Shown one piece after another: positions 17,390-26,354 of a stretch of 64,000 nt of DNA. How positions within the stretch are numbered: position 1 is the first letter of the stretch; each line of letters starts with the position of its first letter. Both the position numbers and the translations under genes were made by a program. This stretch comes from Rhodocyclaceae bacterium UBA1310 (lineage in GTDB: Bacteria > Pseudomonadota > Gammaproteobacteria > Burkholderiales > Rhodocyclaceae): positions 44,767-108,766 of the forward strand of contig DBTS01000034.1 of NCBI GenBank assembly GCA_002307175.1, read 5' to 3'. Below the pieces are notes generated by a model. The model had not been told where the DNA came from and made no database searches. It saw only the letters and a program-made list of their open reading frames with translations.

Positions 17390-17836
17390 TTAGGTCAGGC
17401 CATGGCGACGGTTTGCGGATGGAAACGCCACCACGTTGCTCATCAGATCGGTCTTGCCATAGTAGCGGTTGTGCTCATCCTGCAACTGCATCAGCAGAGA
17501 CATGATATGTGGATCGAAGCCAGCACGGGCTGTGTAATGTGATTCCCGCGCTGTGGCGCGTTCATCGAACAGGATGGAGGTCAGATATTGCTCGCAGAGC
17601 TCGGAGCCCCAGGCCATTGAAATATGTTCGGCCACCTGCGGGTATCGTACGCCAATCTCTGTGAGCAAGGCCCTCACTTCTGGCGGGATCTGGTCAACTC
17701 GCGCAGAGGGGTTGTTGCGATATGCTGTTCGCTTGCTGCCATCTGGATAGGCGATTGTTGTCATGAGTGCCTCAAGCGGAATTTCCGAGGGGTTGTTGTC
17801 TTCCTGGCGGAAGAGTTTGCGAATAAAGCCAAACAT
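17390..17836 (-). CDS. Hypothetical cytosolic protein, 148 residues
   Basis: I do not recognise a family. The protein begins MFGFIRKLFRQEDNNPSEIP, has no signal peptide or membrane segment, and includes the strand-rich MTTIAYPDGSKRTAYR and several helices ending SANRRHGLT. The ATG is near AACCATG on the plus strand, with modest upstream purines. Composition and length support real coding. It converges on the chemoreceptor gene and diverges from the acetylesterase gene. Confidence 0.6.
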   Translation of the reverse strand: MFGFIRKLFRQEDNNPSEIPLEALMTTIAYPDGSKRTAYRNNPSARVDQIPPEVRALLTEIGVRYPQVAEHISMAWGSELCEQYLTSILFDERATARESHYTARAGFDPHIMSLLMQLQDEHNRYYGKTDLMSNVVAFPSANRRHGLT

Positions 17837-17891
17837 GGTTCTTGTCTTGTCGGGTGAGGGTTATTGTCTTTGCTCGTCAGCGGCTTGAACT

Positions 17892-17910
17892 TTGGTCAAT
17901 AATAGACCAA
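17892..17910. promoter_or_regulatory. TTGGTC/GACCAA inverted repeat
   Basis: Two 6-bp arms are separated by AATAATA in the divergent region before the acetylesterase gene and the hypothetical gene. It could be an operator for either gene. Confidence 0.3.
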
Positions 17911-17967
17911 GCATTTTAGCAGTAGTGTCTTTAAGAGAAAGCCCAAGCGGGCAACAATTATCTATTT

Positions 17968-17983
17968 TGTGACATTCTTCACA
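17968..17983. promoter_or_regulatory. CRP-type site before acetylesterase gene
   Basis: TGTGACATTCTTCACA fits the CRP/Vfr consensus TGTGA-N6-TCACA in all ten fixed positions. It is 153 bases before the acetylesterase start, which would allow activation if the promoter lies 60-100 bases from the gene. Confidence 0.6.
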
Positions 17984-18136
17984 CTGGCTTTGTTAAATAC
18001 TGCAACGTCAATCACTTGCGGCAAAACAGATCGCTATCGGTAAAGATGCTTGACGAGATTTTATGTGACGGGGATCATCGTTGATGTGTCTGCCATTCGC
18101 GCGGATCCTGAAGCGTAATTTCACAGCGAGTTCACC

Positions 18137-18847
18137 ATGAAGCTTCACCGGCTGCTTGCGCAGTTCTTGTTACCTGTTTTTTGCTGCCTGGCAGCAGCCC
18201 AGGCGCGTGCCCTTACTGTCTTTCTTGTTGGTGACTCCACCGTCGCCAATTTTGATCTTCCCGATCCACGCCAGGGCTGGGGACAGGTGATCGGGCCGTA
18301 TTTCGCGGCAGACGTAACGGTAAAGAACTACGCTCTGTCAGGCCGCAGCTCCAAGAGCTTTCTCGCCGAGGGCGCATGGGCGCCGGTGCTGGAACAGATC
18401 AAACCCGGCGACTATGTGCTCATCCAGTTTGGGCATAACGATGAAAAGCGTGATGCAGAGCGTGGCACAGACCCTTACAGCAGCTACCAGGAATGCCTTT
18501 CGCAATACGTTGACGATACGGCCAAGGCGGGAGGCTCTCCCATCCTGATCACTTCAGTGGCGCGAGGCTCATTTCGGCGCAATTTTTCCCATGGCAATTA
18601 CCCGGATGCAATGATTGCGCTGGCCAAGAAAAAGGGTATTCCGTACATTGATCTGAATGCGCGCAGCGAAGCCCTGTACCATAAGCTTGGCGGTAGTGTC
18701 ACATATTCACTTTTCATTGCCTCGATTGATGGCAAGGACAACACCCACTTCACTCCTGCAGGGGCCCAGGCCATTGCCAAACTTGTCGCGCAAGGGATTC
18801 AGGAACTGGGGATTCCCCTTTCAGAAAAAGTGCAACTCGGTCAGTAA
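18137..18847 (+). CDS. Rhamnogalacturonan acetylesterase (SGNH/CE12)
   Basis: The 236-residue product has a signal peptide of about 25 residues ending ARA, then the SGNH-hydrolase blocks: FLVGDSTVANFD (nucleophile Ser34), NYALSGRSSKSF (block II Gly), IQFGHNDEKRD (block III Asn) and DNTHFTPAGA (catalytic Asp and His). The block pattern is that of family CE12 enzymes such as YesT and RhgT, which remove acetyl groups from rhamnogalacturonan or acetylated pectin. It would act in the periplasm or outside the cell, helping the pectinesterase and pectate lyases encoded elsewhere in this window. A CRP-type site lies upstream. Confidence 0.9.
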   Translation: MKLHRLLAQFLLPVFCCLAAAQARALTVFLVGDSTVANFDLPDPRQGWGQVIGPYFAADVTVKNYALSGRSSKSFLAEGAWAPVLEQIKPGDYVLIQFGHNDEKRDAERGTDPYSSYQECLSQYVDDTAKAGGSPILITSVARGSFRRNFSHGNYPDAMIALAKKKGIPYIDLNARSEALYHKLGGSVTYSLFIASIDGKDNTHFTPAGAQAIAKLVAQGIQELGIPLSEKVQLGQ

Positions 18848-19138
18848 TCCTCCTTTTCTACCTGGTTCTTATTCAAGGCATCCCGTTGTGTGTCTGGCAG
18901 GAGGATTTATCCTGTGATATCAGGGTGTTTTCTCGGTATGCAGGCCTTTTGGCCGGGTGGACACCGGGAACCCGCCGTGCCTCTTGCTGTCCACAGCAAA
19001 GGGGAGTCTGCGTGCTGAAACCCTCCGCAAGGGCTTACAACTTGAAACAGCTTTTCCCGGTGCTTTGAGTGTTTTTTACAGTCGGTGCGAGTATCGTGAA
19101 ACCATCTCGAAATGGTTGAAGCAGGAAAGGACCAATTC

Positions 19139-19771
19139 ATGAAAAAACTGATTTTGATGATGGCGCTGGCAGGTTTGGCAACCGCAGCGAATGCCACTGA
19201 GTACGCCAAAGTGATAGCCAGTACCCCCGTGCTGGGGGATGTCAGTACGCCGCAGCGCAACTGCTGGGACGAACAGGTTCAGGTGCAGCAGCCGCGCACC
19301 GGCGTTGGCGCTACCATTGGTGCGGTTGCTGGTGGCCTGCTGGGCAGTACCATGGGGCGCGGCTCGGGCAATGTTGCCGCTACTGCGGCAGGTGTGGTGA
19401 CTGGTGCAGTGGTGGGCGATAGTCTCGAACGCAACAGCAGCAGCACCCAGACTGTGCGCAAGTGCCAAACCACCCAGACCACGCAGCGCCAGACCATTGG
19501 CTACGATGTGGTCTATGAATACGGCGGCCAGCGCTATACCGCGCGCTTGGCACAGGACCCTGGTGACTCCCTGCCCATCAATGTGAGCGTGAGCCCGAAC
19601 GCCGCACCGGCACAGGCTTCGACTGTGAGCACCACCACCGTGGTCGAGACAGAGCCTACCGTGGTCTATCGTGATCCAGTCTATGTCTCCCCGGCTCCTG
19701 TCGTGGTTGATTGGGGCTGGGGTTGGGGTTGGGGCGGAGGCCCGCGTGGCCCGCATCCGCGTCACTGGTAG
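19139..19771 (+). CDS. Glycine-zipper 2TM envelope protein
   Basis: The 210-residue protein has a cleavable signal peptide (MKKLILMMALAGLATAANA), a Gly-rich hairpin at about 55-100 (GATIGAVAGGLLGSTMGRG, GVVTGAVVGDSLERN) typical of the 17-kDa surface antigen group, a small beta-rich domain (VYEYGGQRYTARLAQDPGD) and a Trp/Gly-rich tail (DWGWGWGWGGGPRGP). There is no lipobox cysteine at the cleavage site, so it is likely periplasmic or membrane-inserted through the zipper. Such proteins support outer-membrane integrity, but the exact role is unknown. A strong terminator follows. Confidence 0.8.
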   Translation: MKKLILMMALAGLATAANATEYAKVIASTPVLGDVSTPQRNCWDEQVQVQQPRTGVGATIGAVAGGLLGSTMGRGSGNVAATAAGVVTGAVVGDSLERNSSSTQTVRKCQTTQTTQRQTIGYDVVYEYGGQRYTARLAQDPGDSLPINVSVSPNAAPAQASTVSTTTVVETEPTVVYRDPVYVSPAPVVVDWGWGWGWGGGPRGPHPRHW

Positions 19772-19790
19772 AGATATTCCACGCAGCAGC

Positions 19791-19828
19791 AAGCCCGGCA
19801 CGTTATTGTTCAGCATGCCGGGCTTTTT
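19791..19828 (+). terminator. Terminator of glycine-zipper gene
   Basis: AAGCCCGGCA pairs with TGCCGGGCTT across a 15-base loop and is followed by seven T bases. Confidence 0.85.
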
Positions 19829-19848
19829 TTCGCGTAAGCATCTGGCTC

Positions 19849-20202
19849 TCAGTTGCCGAAGCGGTGGATGAGTTCAATAGGCCCGAGGATGTGGCGATTG
19901 AATGTCTCCAGTTCCTCTGCCGGAACCCACAACTCCTGGTGCAGGCGATCGCCAACCTGCTGCACCGGGAAGCGCGCCAGGTAGTTGCTGTCTATCGCAA
20001 ATCTCACCACGAAGCCGGCCCCGCTGGCGGGTACGTTCCAGTCGCGCGCGATTTGGATGGCGTAGGCTTCATTCAGCACAGGATAGAAAATCGGCTGCTC
20101 CGGCAGTCTTGGCGGAAATTTGCGCCATGCCGCTGCAGCAATCAAATCCAGCTTTGCAGGGCCGACGGGACGATACAGGGTGGTGGTAGCCGTGTTGTTC
20201 AT
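19849..20202 (-). CDS. ADP-ribosylation/crystallin J1-type small protein
   Basis: Started at [18 protein letters not shown], the product has 117 residues. The blocks [33 protein letters not shown] and [15 protein letters not shown] match a family of short bacterial proteins that databases often label ADP-ribosylation/crystallin J1, a name of little functional value. It has no signal peptide. A longer frame upstream adds 14 residues that are not family-like. The gene diverges from the chemoreceptor at 20337. Confidence 0.72.
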   Translation of the reverse strand: MNNTATTTLYRPVGPAKLDLIAAAAWRKFPPRLPEQPIFYPVLNEAYAIQIARDWNVPASGAGFVVRFAIDSNYLARFPVQQVGDRLHQELWVPAEELETFNRHILGPIELIHRFGN

Positions 20203-20336
20203 GTGCGGGTTATGGATTTTGCAGTTACTTACACTTTCGGGCAAAAGACTTCAGATGGCAATGCAGAAGCCGAGAAAGCATACGGCCATGCCGTGATGGC
20301 AAGCCGGTTGCTATGTTGTTTACCCGGAGGTTTGCC

Positions 20337-21968
20337 ATGTTCTCTCGCCTCAGTCTGCGCGCCAAGATGCGTTTTCTCAATGCGCTCGTGTTCGTGGCCC
20401 TGTTGATCGTCGGTTTTTCGGCGGTCAGCGCCCGGCGGGAAGCCATGATGGATGGCGTGCGCCAGCAGCTGCGTGACCAGATGAGCATGGTCATCACGAT
20501 GCTTGACCATTATCGCGAGCTTGCCGACAGTGGCAAGGTTCCCCTCGAAGAAGCACAGCGGCAGGCGCAGGAAACCCTGCGCGGCATTCGCTATCAGGGC
20601 CAGGAATATTTCAGTATCAGTACCATGGAGCCCATCATGCTGATGCATCCTGCCGTGAAGGCACTGGAAGGCAAGAATATCGGGGGGCTCAAGGATAAAA
20701 ATGGCAAGGCTTTCATTGCCGAGATGGTGGATACCGTCAGGCGTGACGGTCAGGGATTCATTGAATACTGGTGGCCCAAAGCCAACGAGAAAGACCCTTC
20801 GCCCAAGCTTGCGTATGCGGCGCTCTACGACAAGTGGGGCTGGCTGATCAATACCGGGATGTACATTGATAACATCAACCGGCAGTTCTATCGCGATACG
20901 GTCTGGTTGATTGGTGTGCTGGGCGGGATAGCCGTTGCGGTAGTGGTGCTCACCAGTCTGCTCGGGCGCAGTATTGTGGAGCGCATGCGCCAGATGCAGA
21001 CTGTCATGGGGCAGGTCGCCAGTGAGCGCGACCTGACGCGGGATATCGAAACCAGTCGAAATGATGAGTTTGGCCACCTGGGGCAAAGTTTTTCCGGTCT
21101 GCTGCATGCTCTGCGCGAATCGCTGAAAGCAATTGCCGGGCAGGCCGGGCATCTTGATGCCATGGCCAATAGTGTGTCGGAAGATTCACGGACGGTTTCA
21201 AGCAGCGCCACCGAGCAGTCGCGTGCTGCGCAGGCCGCCGCGAGTGCGCTGGAGGAGCTGACTGTCAGTGTTTCGCAAATAGCCGACCGCACTCAGGAAA
21301 TTGCCAAACTTGCCGATCAGAACATGTCGAACACCCAGCATGGCAATTCCAACCTTGAGCAGCTCGTGCGCCAGATCACGGAAGCGGAGCACGTGCTTTC
21401 GCACCAGATTTCCGGGTCGGTGCAGGCTTTTAGCGAAAGCATGGGGCAGATCAGCCAGATTACCGCCTACGTCAAGGAAATCGCCGAGCAGACCAATTTG
21501 CTGGCCCTGAATGCGGCTATCGAAGCGGCACGGGCCGGAGAGTCGGGGCGAGGGTTTGCCGTAGTTGCAGATGAGGTGCGCAAGCTTGCCGAGAGCTCGG
21601 CCAAGTTCGCCAGCCAGATTGAAGCGATTACCGGGCAGTTGGCCGAGCACTACGACAACGTCAGGACCAATGTGAGCGTGGGAGAAACCCTGCTGGCGCA
21701 GAGCAATGGTGCCGCACAGACCATCGTGGGGGTTTTGCACGAAGCCAGCGACAGTGCAGACGCCACCCGGGCCGGGGTCATGGAAATCAACAACGCTGTT
21801 TCCGAACAGCGCGCTGCGCTGGAGGCATTGGCGCGCAACACCCAGGTCATCTCCGACATGGCTGAGCGCAATGTGGCGGTAGCCGAGCGCAGCAGCGCGA
21901 CAGCGCATGAACTGGAAAGTGTCTCGAGTGATCTGGTTTCAACGATGAAACAATACCGTTACCAGTAA
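20337..21968 (+). CDS. Methyl-accepting chemotaxis protein with sCache sensor
   Basis: The ATG at 20337 follows CCCGGAGGTTTGCC, a good ribosome binding site, and gives 543 residues. It has a membrane helix at about 14-32, a single-Cache domain ([38 protein letters not shown]), a second helix near 188-207, a HAMP domain and the signalling tip [20 protein letters not shown] with [16 protein letters not shown]. It resembles the receptor at 15701 in length and domain order, but the sensor domains differ enough to expect another ligand. No CheR-binding pentapeptide ends the protein (MKQYRYQ). Confidence 0.93.
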   Translation: MFSRLSLRAKMRFLNALVFVALLIVGFSAVSARREAMMDGVRQQLRDQMSMVITMLDHYRELADSGKVPLEEAQRQAQETLRGIRYQGQEYFSISTMEPIMLMHPAVKALEGKNIGGLKDKNGKAFIAEMVDTVRRDGQGFIEYWWPKANEKDPSPKLAYAALYDKWGWLINTGMYIDNINRQFYRDTVWLIGVLGGIAVAVVVLTSLLGRSIVERMRQMQTVMGQVASERDLTRDIETSRNDEFGHLGQSFSGLLHALRESLKAIAGQAGHLDAMANSVSEDSRTVSSSATEQSRAAQAAASALEELTVSVSQIADRTQEIAKLADQNMSNTQHGNSNLEQLVRQITEAEHVLSHQISGSVQAFSESMGQISQITAYVKEIAEQTNLLALNAAIEAARAGESGRGFAVVADEVRKLAESSAKFASQIEAITGQLAEHYDNVRTNVSVGETLLAQSNGAAQTIVGVLHEASDSADATRAGVMEINNAVSEQRAALEALARNTQVISDMAERNVAVAERSSATAHELESVSSDLVSTMKQYRYQ

Positions 21969-21994
21969 GCTCCTGTGGATCTGTGAAAGCATGT

Positions 21995-22915
21995 TCAGCC
22001 CAGATGTGCTGCTGCAGTGGCAGCCAGGGCGGTGCATTGCCGGCTTAGAAACTCCCGCAGTTTCTGCACCATAGGGCTAATCCGGCGCCGATCCGAGCAG
22101 ACCAGATTGAGTGGTACAGTCTCTCCCCGCCAATCCGGGCAGAGGCGGATCAGGCGGCCTGCGGCCAGATCACCTGCCACATCCAGGGCAGACTTGTAGG
22201 CGATACCCTCTCCGGCAACGGCCCAGCGGCGTACTGCATCCCCATCATCGGCTATCCGGTCGCCGGTGACCTGTACAGTCATCTCCTGGCCGTCTCGCGT
22301 AAAGCGCCAGCGATCATGAACATACTCGCTGAGCATGTAGCACAGGCAATTGAGGCCCGTGAGTTCAAGTGGGGAAGCCGGCGCCCCATGGCGTCGGATA
22401 TAGCCCGGCGAGGCACACAGGATGCGCTGGTTGGCCGGAGCAATTGGCAGGGCAACGAGGCCCGAATCGGGAAGTTTGCCGTAGCGCAGGGTCAGATCAA
22501 GCGGCTGACGATAAAAATCTGCCAGATGATCAGAGAGCAGCAAGCGCAATTGCAGGCCGGGATTGATAGCCTGGAACTCGTCCAGCCAGGGTAGCAGCAC
22601 ATTGCGGCCCAGGTCTGAGGGTAAGGATAGCTGGAGCACTCCACGCGAGTCGGCACTGCCTCCGAGGGCCGCTTCCTGCCCCTCAATGAGCAATTGCATG
22701 GCCTGCCTGCTGTGTTCCAGAAAAACCCTGCCTTCATCGGTCAGCCGCAAGCTGCGCGTGGAGCGTAAAAACAGGGGAACGCCGAGTTCTTCTTCCAGGC
22801 GCTTGAGAGCGGCACTGGCGGCTGCCGGCGTCAGTTCGAGGCGGCGGGCCGCCTCAGAAAGGCTGCCGGTATCTGCGGCCTGATGAAAAATTTCGAGATC
22901 GCGCAGAGCTTTCAT
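21995..22915 (-). CDS. LysR-family regulator
   Basis: The 306-residue protein begins MKALRDLEIFHQAADTGSLS; its winged helix-turn-helix spans residues 1-60 (AARRLELTPAAASAALKRLE), followed by the two-lobed effector domain. The frame is open for more than 200 codons upstream, but those are antisense to the oxidoreductase gene, so this start is clear. It diverges from the oxidoreductase-nitroreductase pair, and the shared spacer has an AT-rich palindrome with T-N11-A geometry, so it probably controls that pair and itself. Its effector is unknown, perhaps a quinone or other electrophile, as inferred from the target enzymes. Confidence 0.9.
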   Translation of the reverse strand: MKALRDLEIFHQAADTGSLSEAARRLELTPAAASAALKRLEEELGVPLFLRSTRSLRLTDEGRVFLEHSRQAMQLLIEGQEAALGGSADSRGVLQLSLPSDLGRNVLLPWLDEFQAINPGLQLRLLLSDHLADFYRQPLDLTLRYGKLPDSGLVALPIAPANQRILCASPGYIRRHGAPASPLELTGLNCLCYMLSEYVHDRWRFTRDGQEMTVQVTGDRIADDGDAVRRWAVAGEGIAYKSALDVAGDLAAGRLIRLCPDWRGETVPLNLVCSDRRRISPMVQKLREFLSRQCTALAATAAAHLG

Positions 22916-22941
22916 GAAGGATTTGGAGAGAATGTGAGTAT

Positions 22942-22960
22942 TTTCAAATAATATTTGAAA
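22942..22960. promoter_or_regulatory. LysR operator candidate
   Basis: TTTCAAAT and ATTTGAAA form a perfect 8-bp palindrome with a 3-base spacer. A third half-site, TTCAAATA, lies at 22965-22972. It is in the divergent spacer of the LysR and oxidoreductase genes. Confidence 0.65.
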
Positions 22961-23080
22961 GTTATTCAAATATCTTTGTCTTTTTTGAAAAACAAAATCC
23001 CGGCATGATGCGCCCTTGCCATGCCTTATCCTGATAGGCACTTCGCCCAGGCTCAGGCTGACTTTCTGCCGGAGAATCGC

Positions 23081-24097
23081 ATGAAAGCTGTTGGATATCA
23101 GAAACCCCTTTCCTTGGATCTTGCCGAGTCCCTGCAGGATATCCAGTTGCCCGATCCTGTGGCGGGCGGGCGTGATCTGCTGGTCGAAGTCCGCGCGATT
23201 TCCGTGAATCCGGTGGATTACAAGATCCGCCTCGGCAGAACCCCACCCGCCGGGCAGTGGCAGGTGCTTGGTTGGGATGCGAGCGGGGTTGTCAGGGCTG
23301 TTGGCTCTGAGGTTACCCTGTTCAAGCCGGGAGACCGTGTCTGGTATGCTGGAGACATTGTGCGGCAGGGTAGTAATGCGCAACTGCAGCTTGTTGATGA
23401 GCGCATTGTCGGGCATATGCCGGAGAAACTCGGCTTTGCCGAGGCCGCCGCGCTGCCGCTGACAGCCATCACGGCCTGGGAACTGCTGTTTGAGCGCCTG
23501 GGACTTGTGCCCGGCAAGCGCCCGTCGGAAGTTCGTCTGCTGATTGTCGGGGCTGCAGGTGGTGTGGGTTCCATTCTTACCCAATTGGCACGGCGCCTGA
23601 CCTCTGCCACGATCATTGGCACCGCTTCACGCCCCGAGACACAAGGCTGGGTGCACGATCTGGGAGCTCATCATGTGATCGACCACACGCGCTCCCTGGT
23701 CGAAGAGCTGCGGCGTATCGGAGTGCCGGATGTAACCCACATAGCCAGCTTGACGAACACCCAGGAACATTTCGCTGAGCTTGCCGAAATCATTGCCCCG
23801 CAGGGGCGCTTGGGCTTGATTGACGATCCGGAGGTGCCGCTCGATATCATCAAGCTCAAGGCCAAGAGTGTGTCCCTGCATTGGGAATTGATGTTTACAC
23901 GTTCCCTGTTCAAAACGGCAGACATGCTGGCGCAGCATCAACTCCTTGATGAAGTCGCCGCGCTGGTGGATGCCGGCGCGATCCGCAGCACCCTCGGGGA
24001 ACATTTTGGCAGCATCAATGCCTACAACCTTAAACGCGCTCACGCGCTGCTTGAATCAGGAAAAGCACGCGGCAAAATCGTGCTTGAAGATTTTTAA
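23081..24097 (+). CDS. Zinc-type alcohol dehydrogenase-like quinone oxidoreductase
   Basis: The 338-residue product starts at MKAVGYQKPL after GCCGGAGAATCGC. It has the MDR fold: EVRAISVNPVDYKIR and LGWDASGVVRAVG in the GroES-like part, and IVGAAGGVGSILTQLARRL as the nucleotide-binding loop at about 150-168. It matches the zinc-binding alcohol dehydrogenase / quinone oxidoreductase subgroup that reduces quinones or enones with NADPH; zinc-binding cysteines are not evident. The next gene begins 20 bases later, so the two form an operon under the divergent LysR gene. Confidence 0.87.
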   Translation: MKAVGYQKPLSLDLAESLQDIQLPDPVAGGRDLLVEVRAISVNPVDYKIRLGRTPPAGQWQVLGWDASGVVRAVGSEVTLFKPGDRVWYAGDIVRQGSNAQLQLVDERIVGHMPEKLGFAEAAALPLTAITAWELLFERLGLVPGKRPSEVRLLIVGAAGGVGSILTQLARRLTSATIIGTASRPETQGWVHDLGAHHVIDHTRSLVEELRRIGVPDVTHIASLTNTQEHFAELAEIIAPQGRLGLIDDPEVPLDIIKLKAKSVSLHWELMFTRSLFKTADMLAQHQLLDEVAALVDAGAIRSTLGEHFGSINAYNLKRAHALLESGKARGKIVLEDF

Positions 24098-24117
24098 TCT
24101 GCTTCCAGGAGCAATCT

Positions 24118-24771
24118 GTGAATCTGTCGCAAATCATTCAGAATCGTCACGCCACCAAGGCTTTCGATCCCACCAAAAAAATTCCGGAGGATGTGGTGGC
24201 TGAGCTCGAAACCCTCCTGCACTTCTCCCCCTCTTCGATCAATTCGCAGCCCTGGCATTTCGTGATCGCCAGTACGGCAGAGGGCAAGGCGCGCGTAGCC
24301 AAGGCAACGCAGGGAATCTCTGCCTATAACGAACCGAAGATCCTCAATGCTTCACACGTGGTGGTGTTTTGCGCCCGCCAGAATTTTGATGACGCCCACC
24401 TGTCAGCGGTGATTGATCAGGAAGAGAAGGATGGCCGTTTCTCCGGTACCGAAGCCAAAGAAGGGCAGTACAAGGGGCGTGGTTATTACGTCAACATGCA
24501 TCGCTTTGACCGCAAGGATACCCAGCACTGGATGGAGAAACAGGTCTATATCGCACTGGGGACGCTGATGCTGGGCGCTGCGGCCAGGAACGTTGATACC
24601 TGCGCCATTGAAGGCTTTGATGCCCGTACGCTGGACGAGGAGCTTGGATTGCGTGCCAAGGGGCTGACAAGTGTGGTCATTCTCGCGCTGGGCTATAGCG
24701 GTGCGGATGATTTCAACGCCAAGCTTCCGAAATCGCGCCTGCCCGAGCAAACAGTGATCAGCCGTCTCTGA
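24118..24771 (+). CDS. nfsB: NfsB-type NAD(P)H nitroreductase
   Basis: The 217-residue protein starts with GTG after AGGAGCAATCT. The sequence has MNLSQIIQNRHATKAFDPTK at its start, FSPSSINSQPWHFVIAS for FMN binding, and GFDARTLDEELGL near the end, as in the E. coli NfsB group (217 residues). These FMN enzymes reduce nitroaromatics and quinones with NADH or NADPH. It is the second gene of an operon with an oxidoreductase, and both may act in defence against quinones or nitro compounds. A strong terminator ends the unit. Confidence 0.9.
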   Translation: MNLSQIIQNRHATKAFDPTKKIPEDVVAELETLLHFSPSSINSQPWHFVIASTAEGKARVAKATQGISAYNEPKILNASHVVVFCARQNFDDAHLSAVIDQEEKDGRFSGTEAKEGQYKGRGYYVNMHRFDRKDTQHWMEKQVYIALGTLMLGAAARNVDTCAIEGFDARTLDEELGLRAKGLTSVVILALGYSGADDFNAKLPKSRLPEQTVISRL

Positions 24772-24788
24772 TCATTCGCAGGGCAATC

Positions 24789-24846
24789 AAAACCGGACAG
24801 ATTAAGGCCCAGGCGATGTCTACTGGGCAGCTGTCCGGTTTTTTTC
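24789..24846 (+). terminator. Terminator of oxidoreductase operon
   Basis: AAAACCGGACAG and CTGTCCGGTTTT form a 12-bp stem with an inner GCCCA/TGGGC helix, followed by T bases. Confidence 0.88.
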
Positions 24847-24976
24847 TATCATGCCTGTAGCCTTGCAGCAGCGAGGGCTGGCAATTCAGACAGGTGGTGA
24901 AACCGCCGACAGGATAGAGGCAGAATTTCGGCCTTTCGCACCAACCACATATCCCACAGAGAATGAAGGAACGAAC

Positions 24977-25825
24977 ATGAATCAGAGTACAGCGCTGCCT
25001 GCAGTACCAGGAACCATCCAGGTGCGTCGCGCCGGTTTGCTGACGGGGCTGAGGGGGCTCGTGATCGCAGGCATGGCCGTGCTTGGTGCGTCACCGGTGA
25101 TGGCGGAGATCCATACGGAAACCGTCTCCTACCGGCAGGGGGATCAGGTGCTGGAAGGCTATCTGGCCTACGATACGAAGCTTGCCAATCGTCCCGGTGT
25201 GGTGATTGTGCATGACTGGATGGGGCTGGGCGATGATTCCAAGGCACGTGCCCGGCAGATGGCCGAGCTTGGCTATGTGGCTTTCGCGGCAGATATTTAT
25301 GGCAAAGGAGTGAGACCCAAGGATGCAGGGGAGGCCGCGCAGATGGCGGGGGCTTTCTATAAGGATCGTGCTCTGCTGCGTGCCCGCGTGCGTGCTGCGT
25401 TCGATACGCTGGCCGCGCAGAAAAACGTCGATACCAAAAAGATGCTCGCCATGGGCTACTGTTTTGGTGGTTCCACAGTACTGGAACTTGCCCGTAGCGG
25501 TGCGCCAGTAATTGGCGTGGTGACCTTTCATGGCGGCCTGAGCAACCCTGTTCCGGCGGACGCCGCTAACATCAAGGGCAAGGTGCTGGTGCTGCATGGC
25601 GCCATCGATCCCTTCGTGAAGCTTGAGGAAGTCGCACAGTTCCAGAAGGAAATGAACGAGGCAAAAGTGGATTACCAGTTCCACACTTTCCCGAATACCG
25701 TGCATTCTTTTACCATCAAGAGTGCTGGAGATGACATCAGCAAGGGAGCAGCCTATAACGCACTCTCCGACAAGCGCTCGTTCGCGTTGATGAAGGCGTT
25801 TTTCGAGGAAGTTACGGCTGATTGA
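24977..25825 (+). CDS. Exported dienelactone-hydrolase family protein
   Basis: The 282-residue start at MNQSTALPAV follows AATGAAGGAACGAAC. A long signal sequence ends near VMA at residues 41-43. The alpha/beta-hydrolase triad of the family is visible: Cys in MGYCFGGS, Asp in LHGAIDPFV and His in TVHSF. GVVIVHDWMGLGDDSKARAR is the usual first block. Cytosolic dienelactone hydrolases act in chloroaromatic breakdown; exported members like this one have unknown substrates. It stands as a single gene between two terminators. Confidence 0.87.
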   Translation: MNQSTALPAVPGTIQVRRAGLLTGLRGLVIAGMAVLGASPVMAEIHTETVSYRQGDQVLEGYLAYDTKLANRPGVVIVHDWMGLGDDSKARARQMAELGYVAFAADIYGKGVRPKDAGEAAQMAGAFYKDRALLRARVRAAFDTLAAQKNVDTKKMLAMGYCFGGSTVLELARSGAPVIGVVTFHGGLSNPVPADAANIKGKVLVLHGAIDPFVKLEEVAQFQKEMNEAKVDYQFHTFPNTVHSFTIKSAGDDISKGAAYNALSDKRSFALMKAFFEEVTAD

Positions 25826-25870
25826 TCAGGTGGAGCGCCGGTAATTCCGGCACTCCTGCCGGATAGATTG

Positions 25871-25906
25871 CACAAAGCACCTGCCACAGCGTGGGAGCTT
25901 TGTTTT
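25871..25906. terminator. Bidirectional terminator between convergent genes
   Basis: CAAAGC and GCTTTG close an imperfect stem with further pairs inside, followed by TTTTG on the plus strand. It lies between the dienelactone hydrolase and DUF3293 genes. Confidence 0.6.
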
Positions 25907-25910
25907 GATT

Positions 25911-26339
25911 TCAGCGTAACAGGATCAACTGCGGGACCGTGTCTGCACCGGCCCAGACAATCGCATTCTGCTCAAAGCGCCGGCCCGTAGCGCGGGCCGG
26001 GGCCAGTTCCAGGCCCAGCGCCAGAAAGCTATCCTCGCCTGGCCAGGTACCGGCCGGATGAATTCCCAGGCCGTGAAGGCAGGGAAGCCCCATCTCTTCA
26101 AGTACCCAACCCAACTCGGTTTGCCGGCGGAGATTGTGCTGTGTATCGAGAGTCTGGCTGAATGGGTTGCAAGTCGTGATGAAGGCACTGCACGAGACGC
26201 CATATTGAGCATGTACTGTCGCCAGTGGGGAGCAGACTTCATCGATATGCATGATGAAAGGCATGTCAGAGAGCACTCGATAATCCGTCTCGCGATAGGC
26301 ACGCAATGTATGCGGGTCGATCAGAGTTGCTTCCTGCAT
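25911..26339 (-). CDS. DUF3293 family protein
   Basis: The 142-residue protein matches DUF3293: LIDPHTLRAYRETDYRVL, FITTCNPFSQTLDTQHN and GEDSFLALGLE are the recognisable blocks. It has no signal peptide and no known function. It is the third gene of a run with the split chrA genes on the same strand, 15 bases after the chrA2 stop, so it may be co-transcribed with them. Such linkage may be chance. Confidence 0.82.
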   Translation of the reverse strand: MQEATLIDPHTLRAYRETDYRVLSDMPFIMHIDEVCSPLATVHAQYGVSCSAFITTCNPFSQTLDTQHNLRRQTELGWVLEEMGLPCLHGLGIHPAGTWPGEDSFLALGLELAPARATGRRFEQNAIVWAGADTVPQLILLR

Positions 26340-26354
26340 GTGCAGACTCCTGCG

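Noticed and set aside
23200..23584. Long N-terminal extension of the LysR protein to 529 residues
   Set aside because: The added part is antisense to the oxidoreductase gene, and the LysR helix-turn-helix begins exactly at the internal ATG at 22915.
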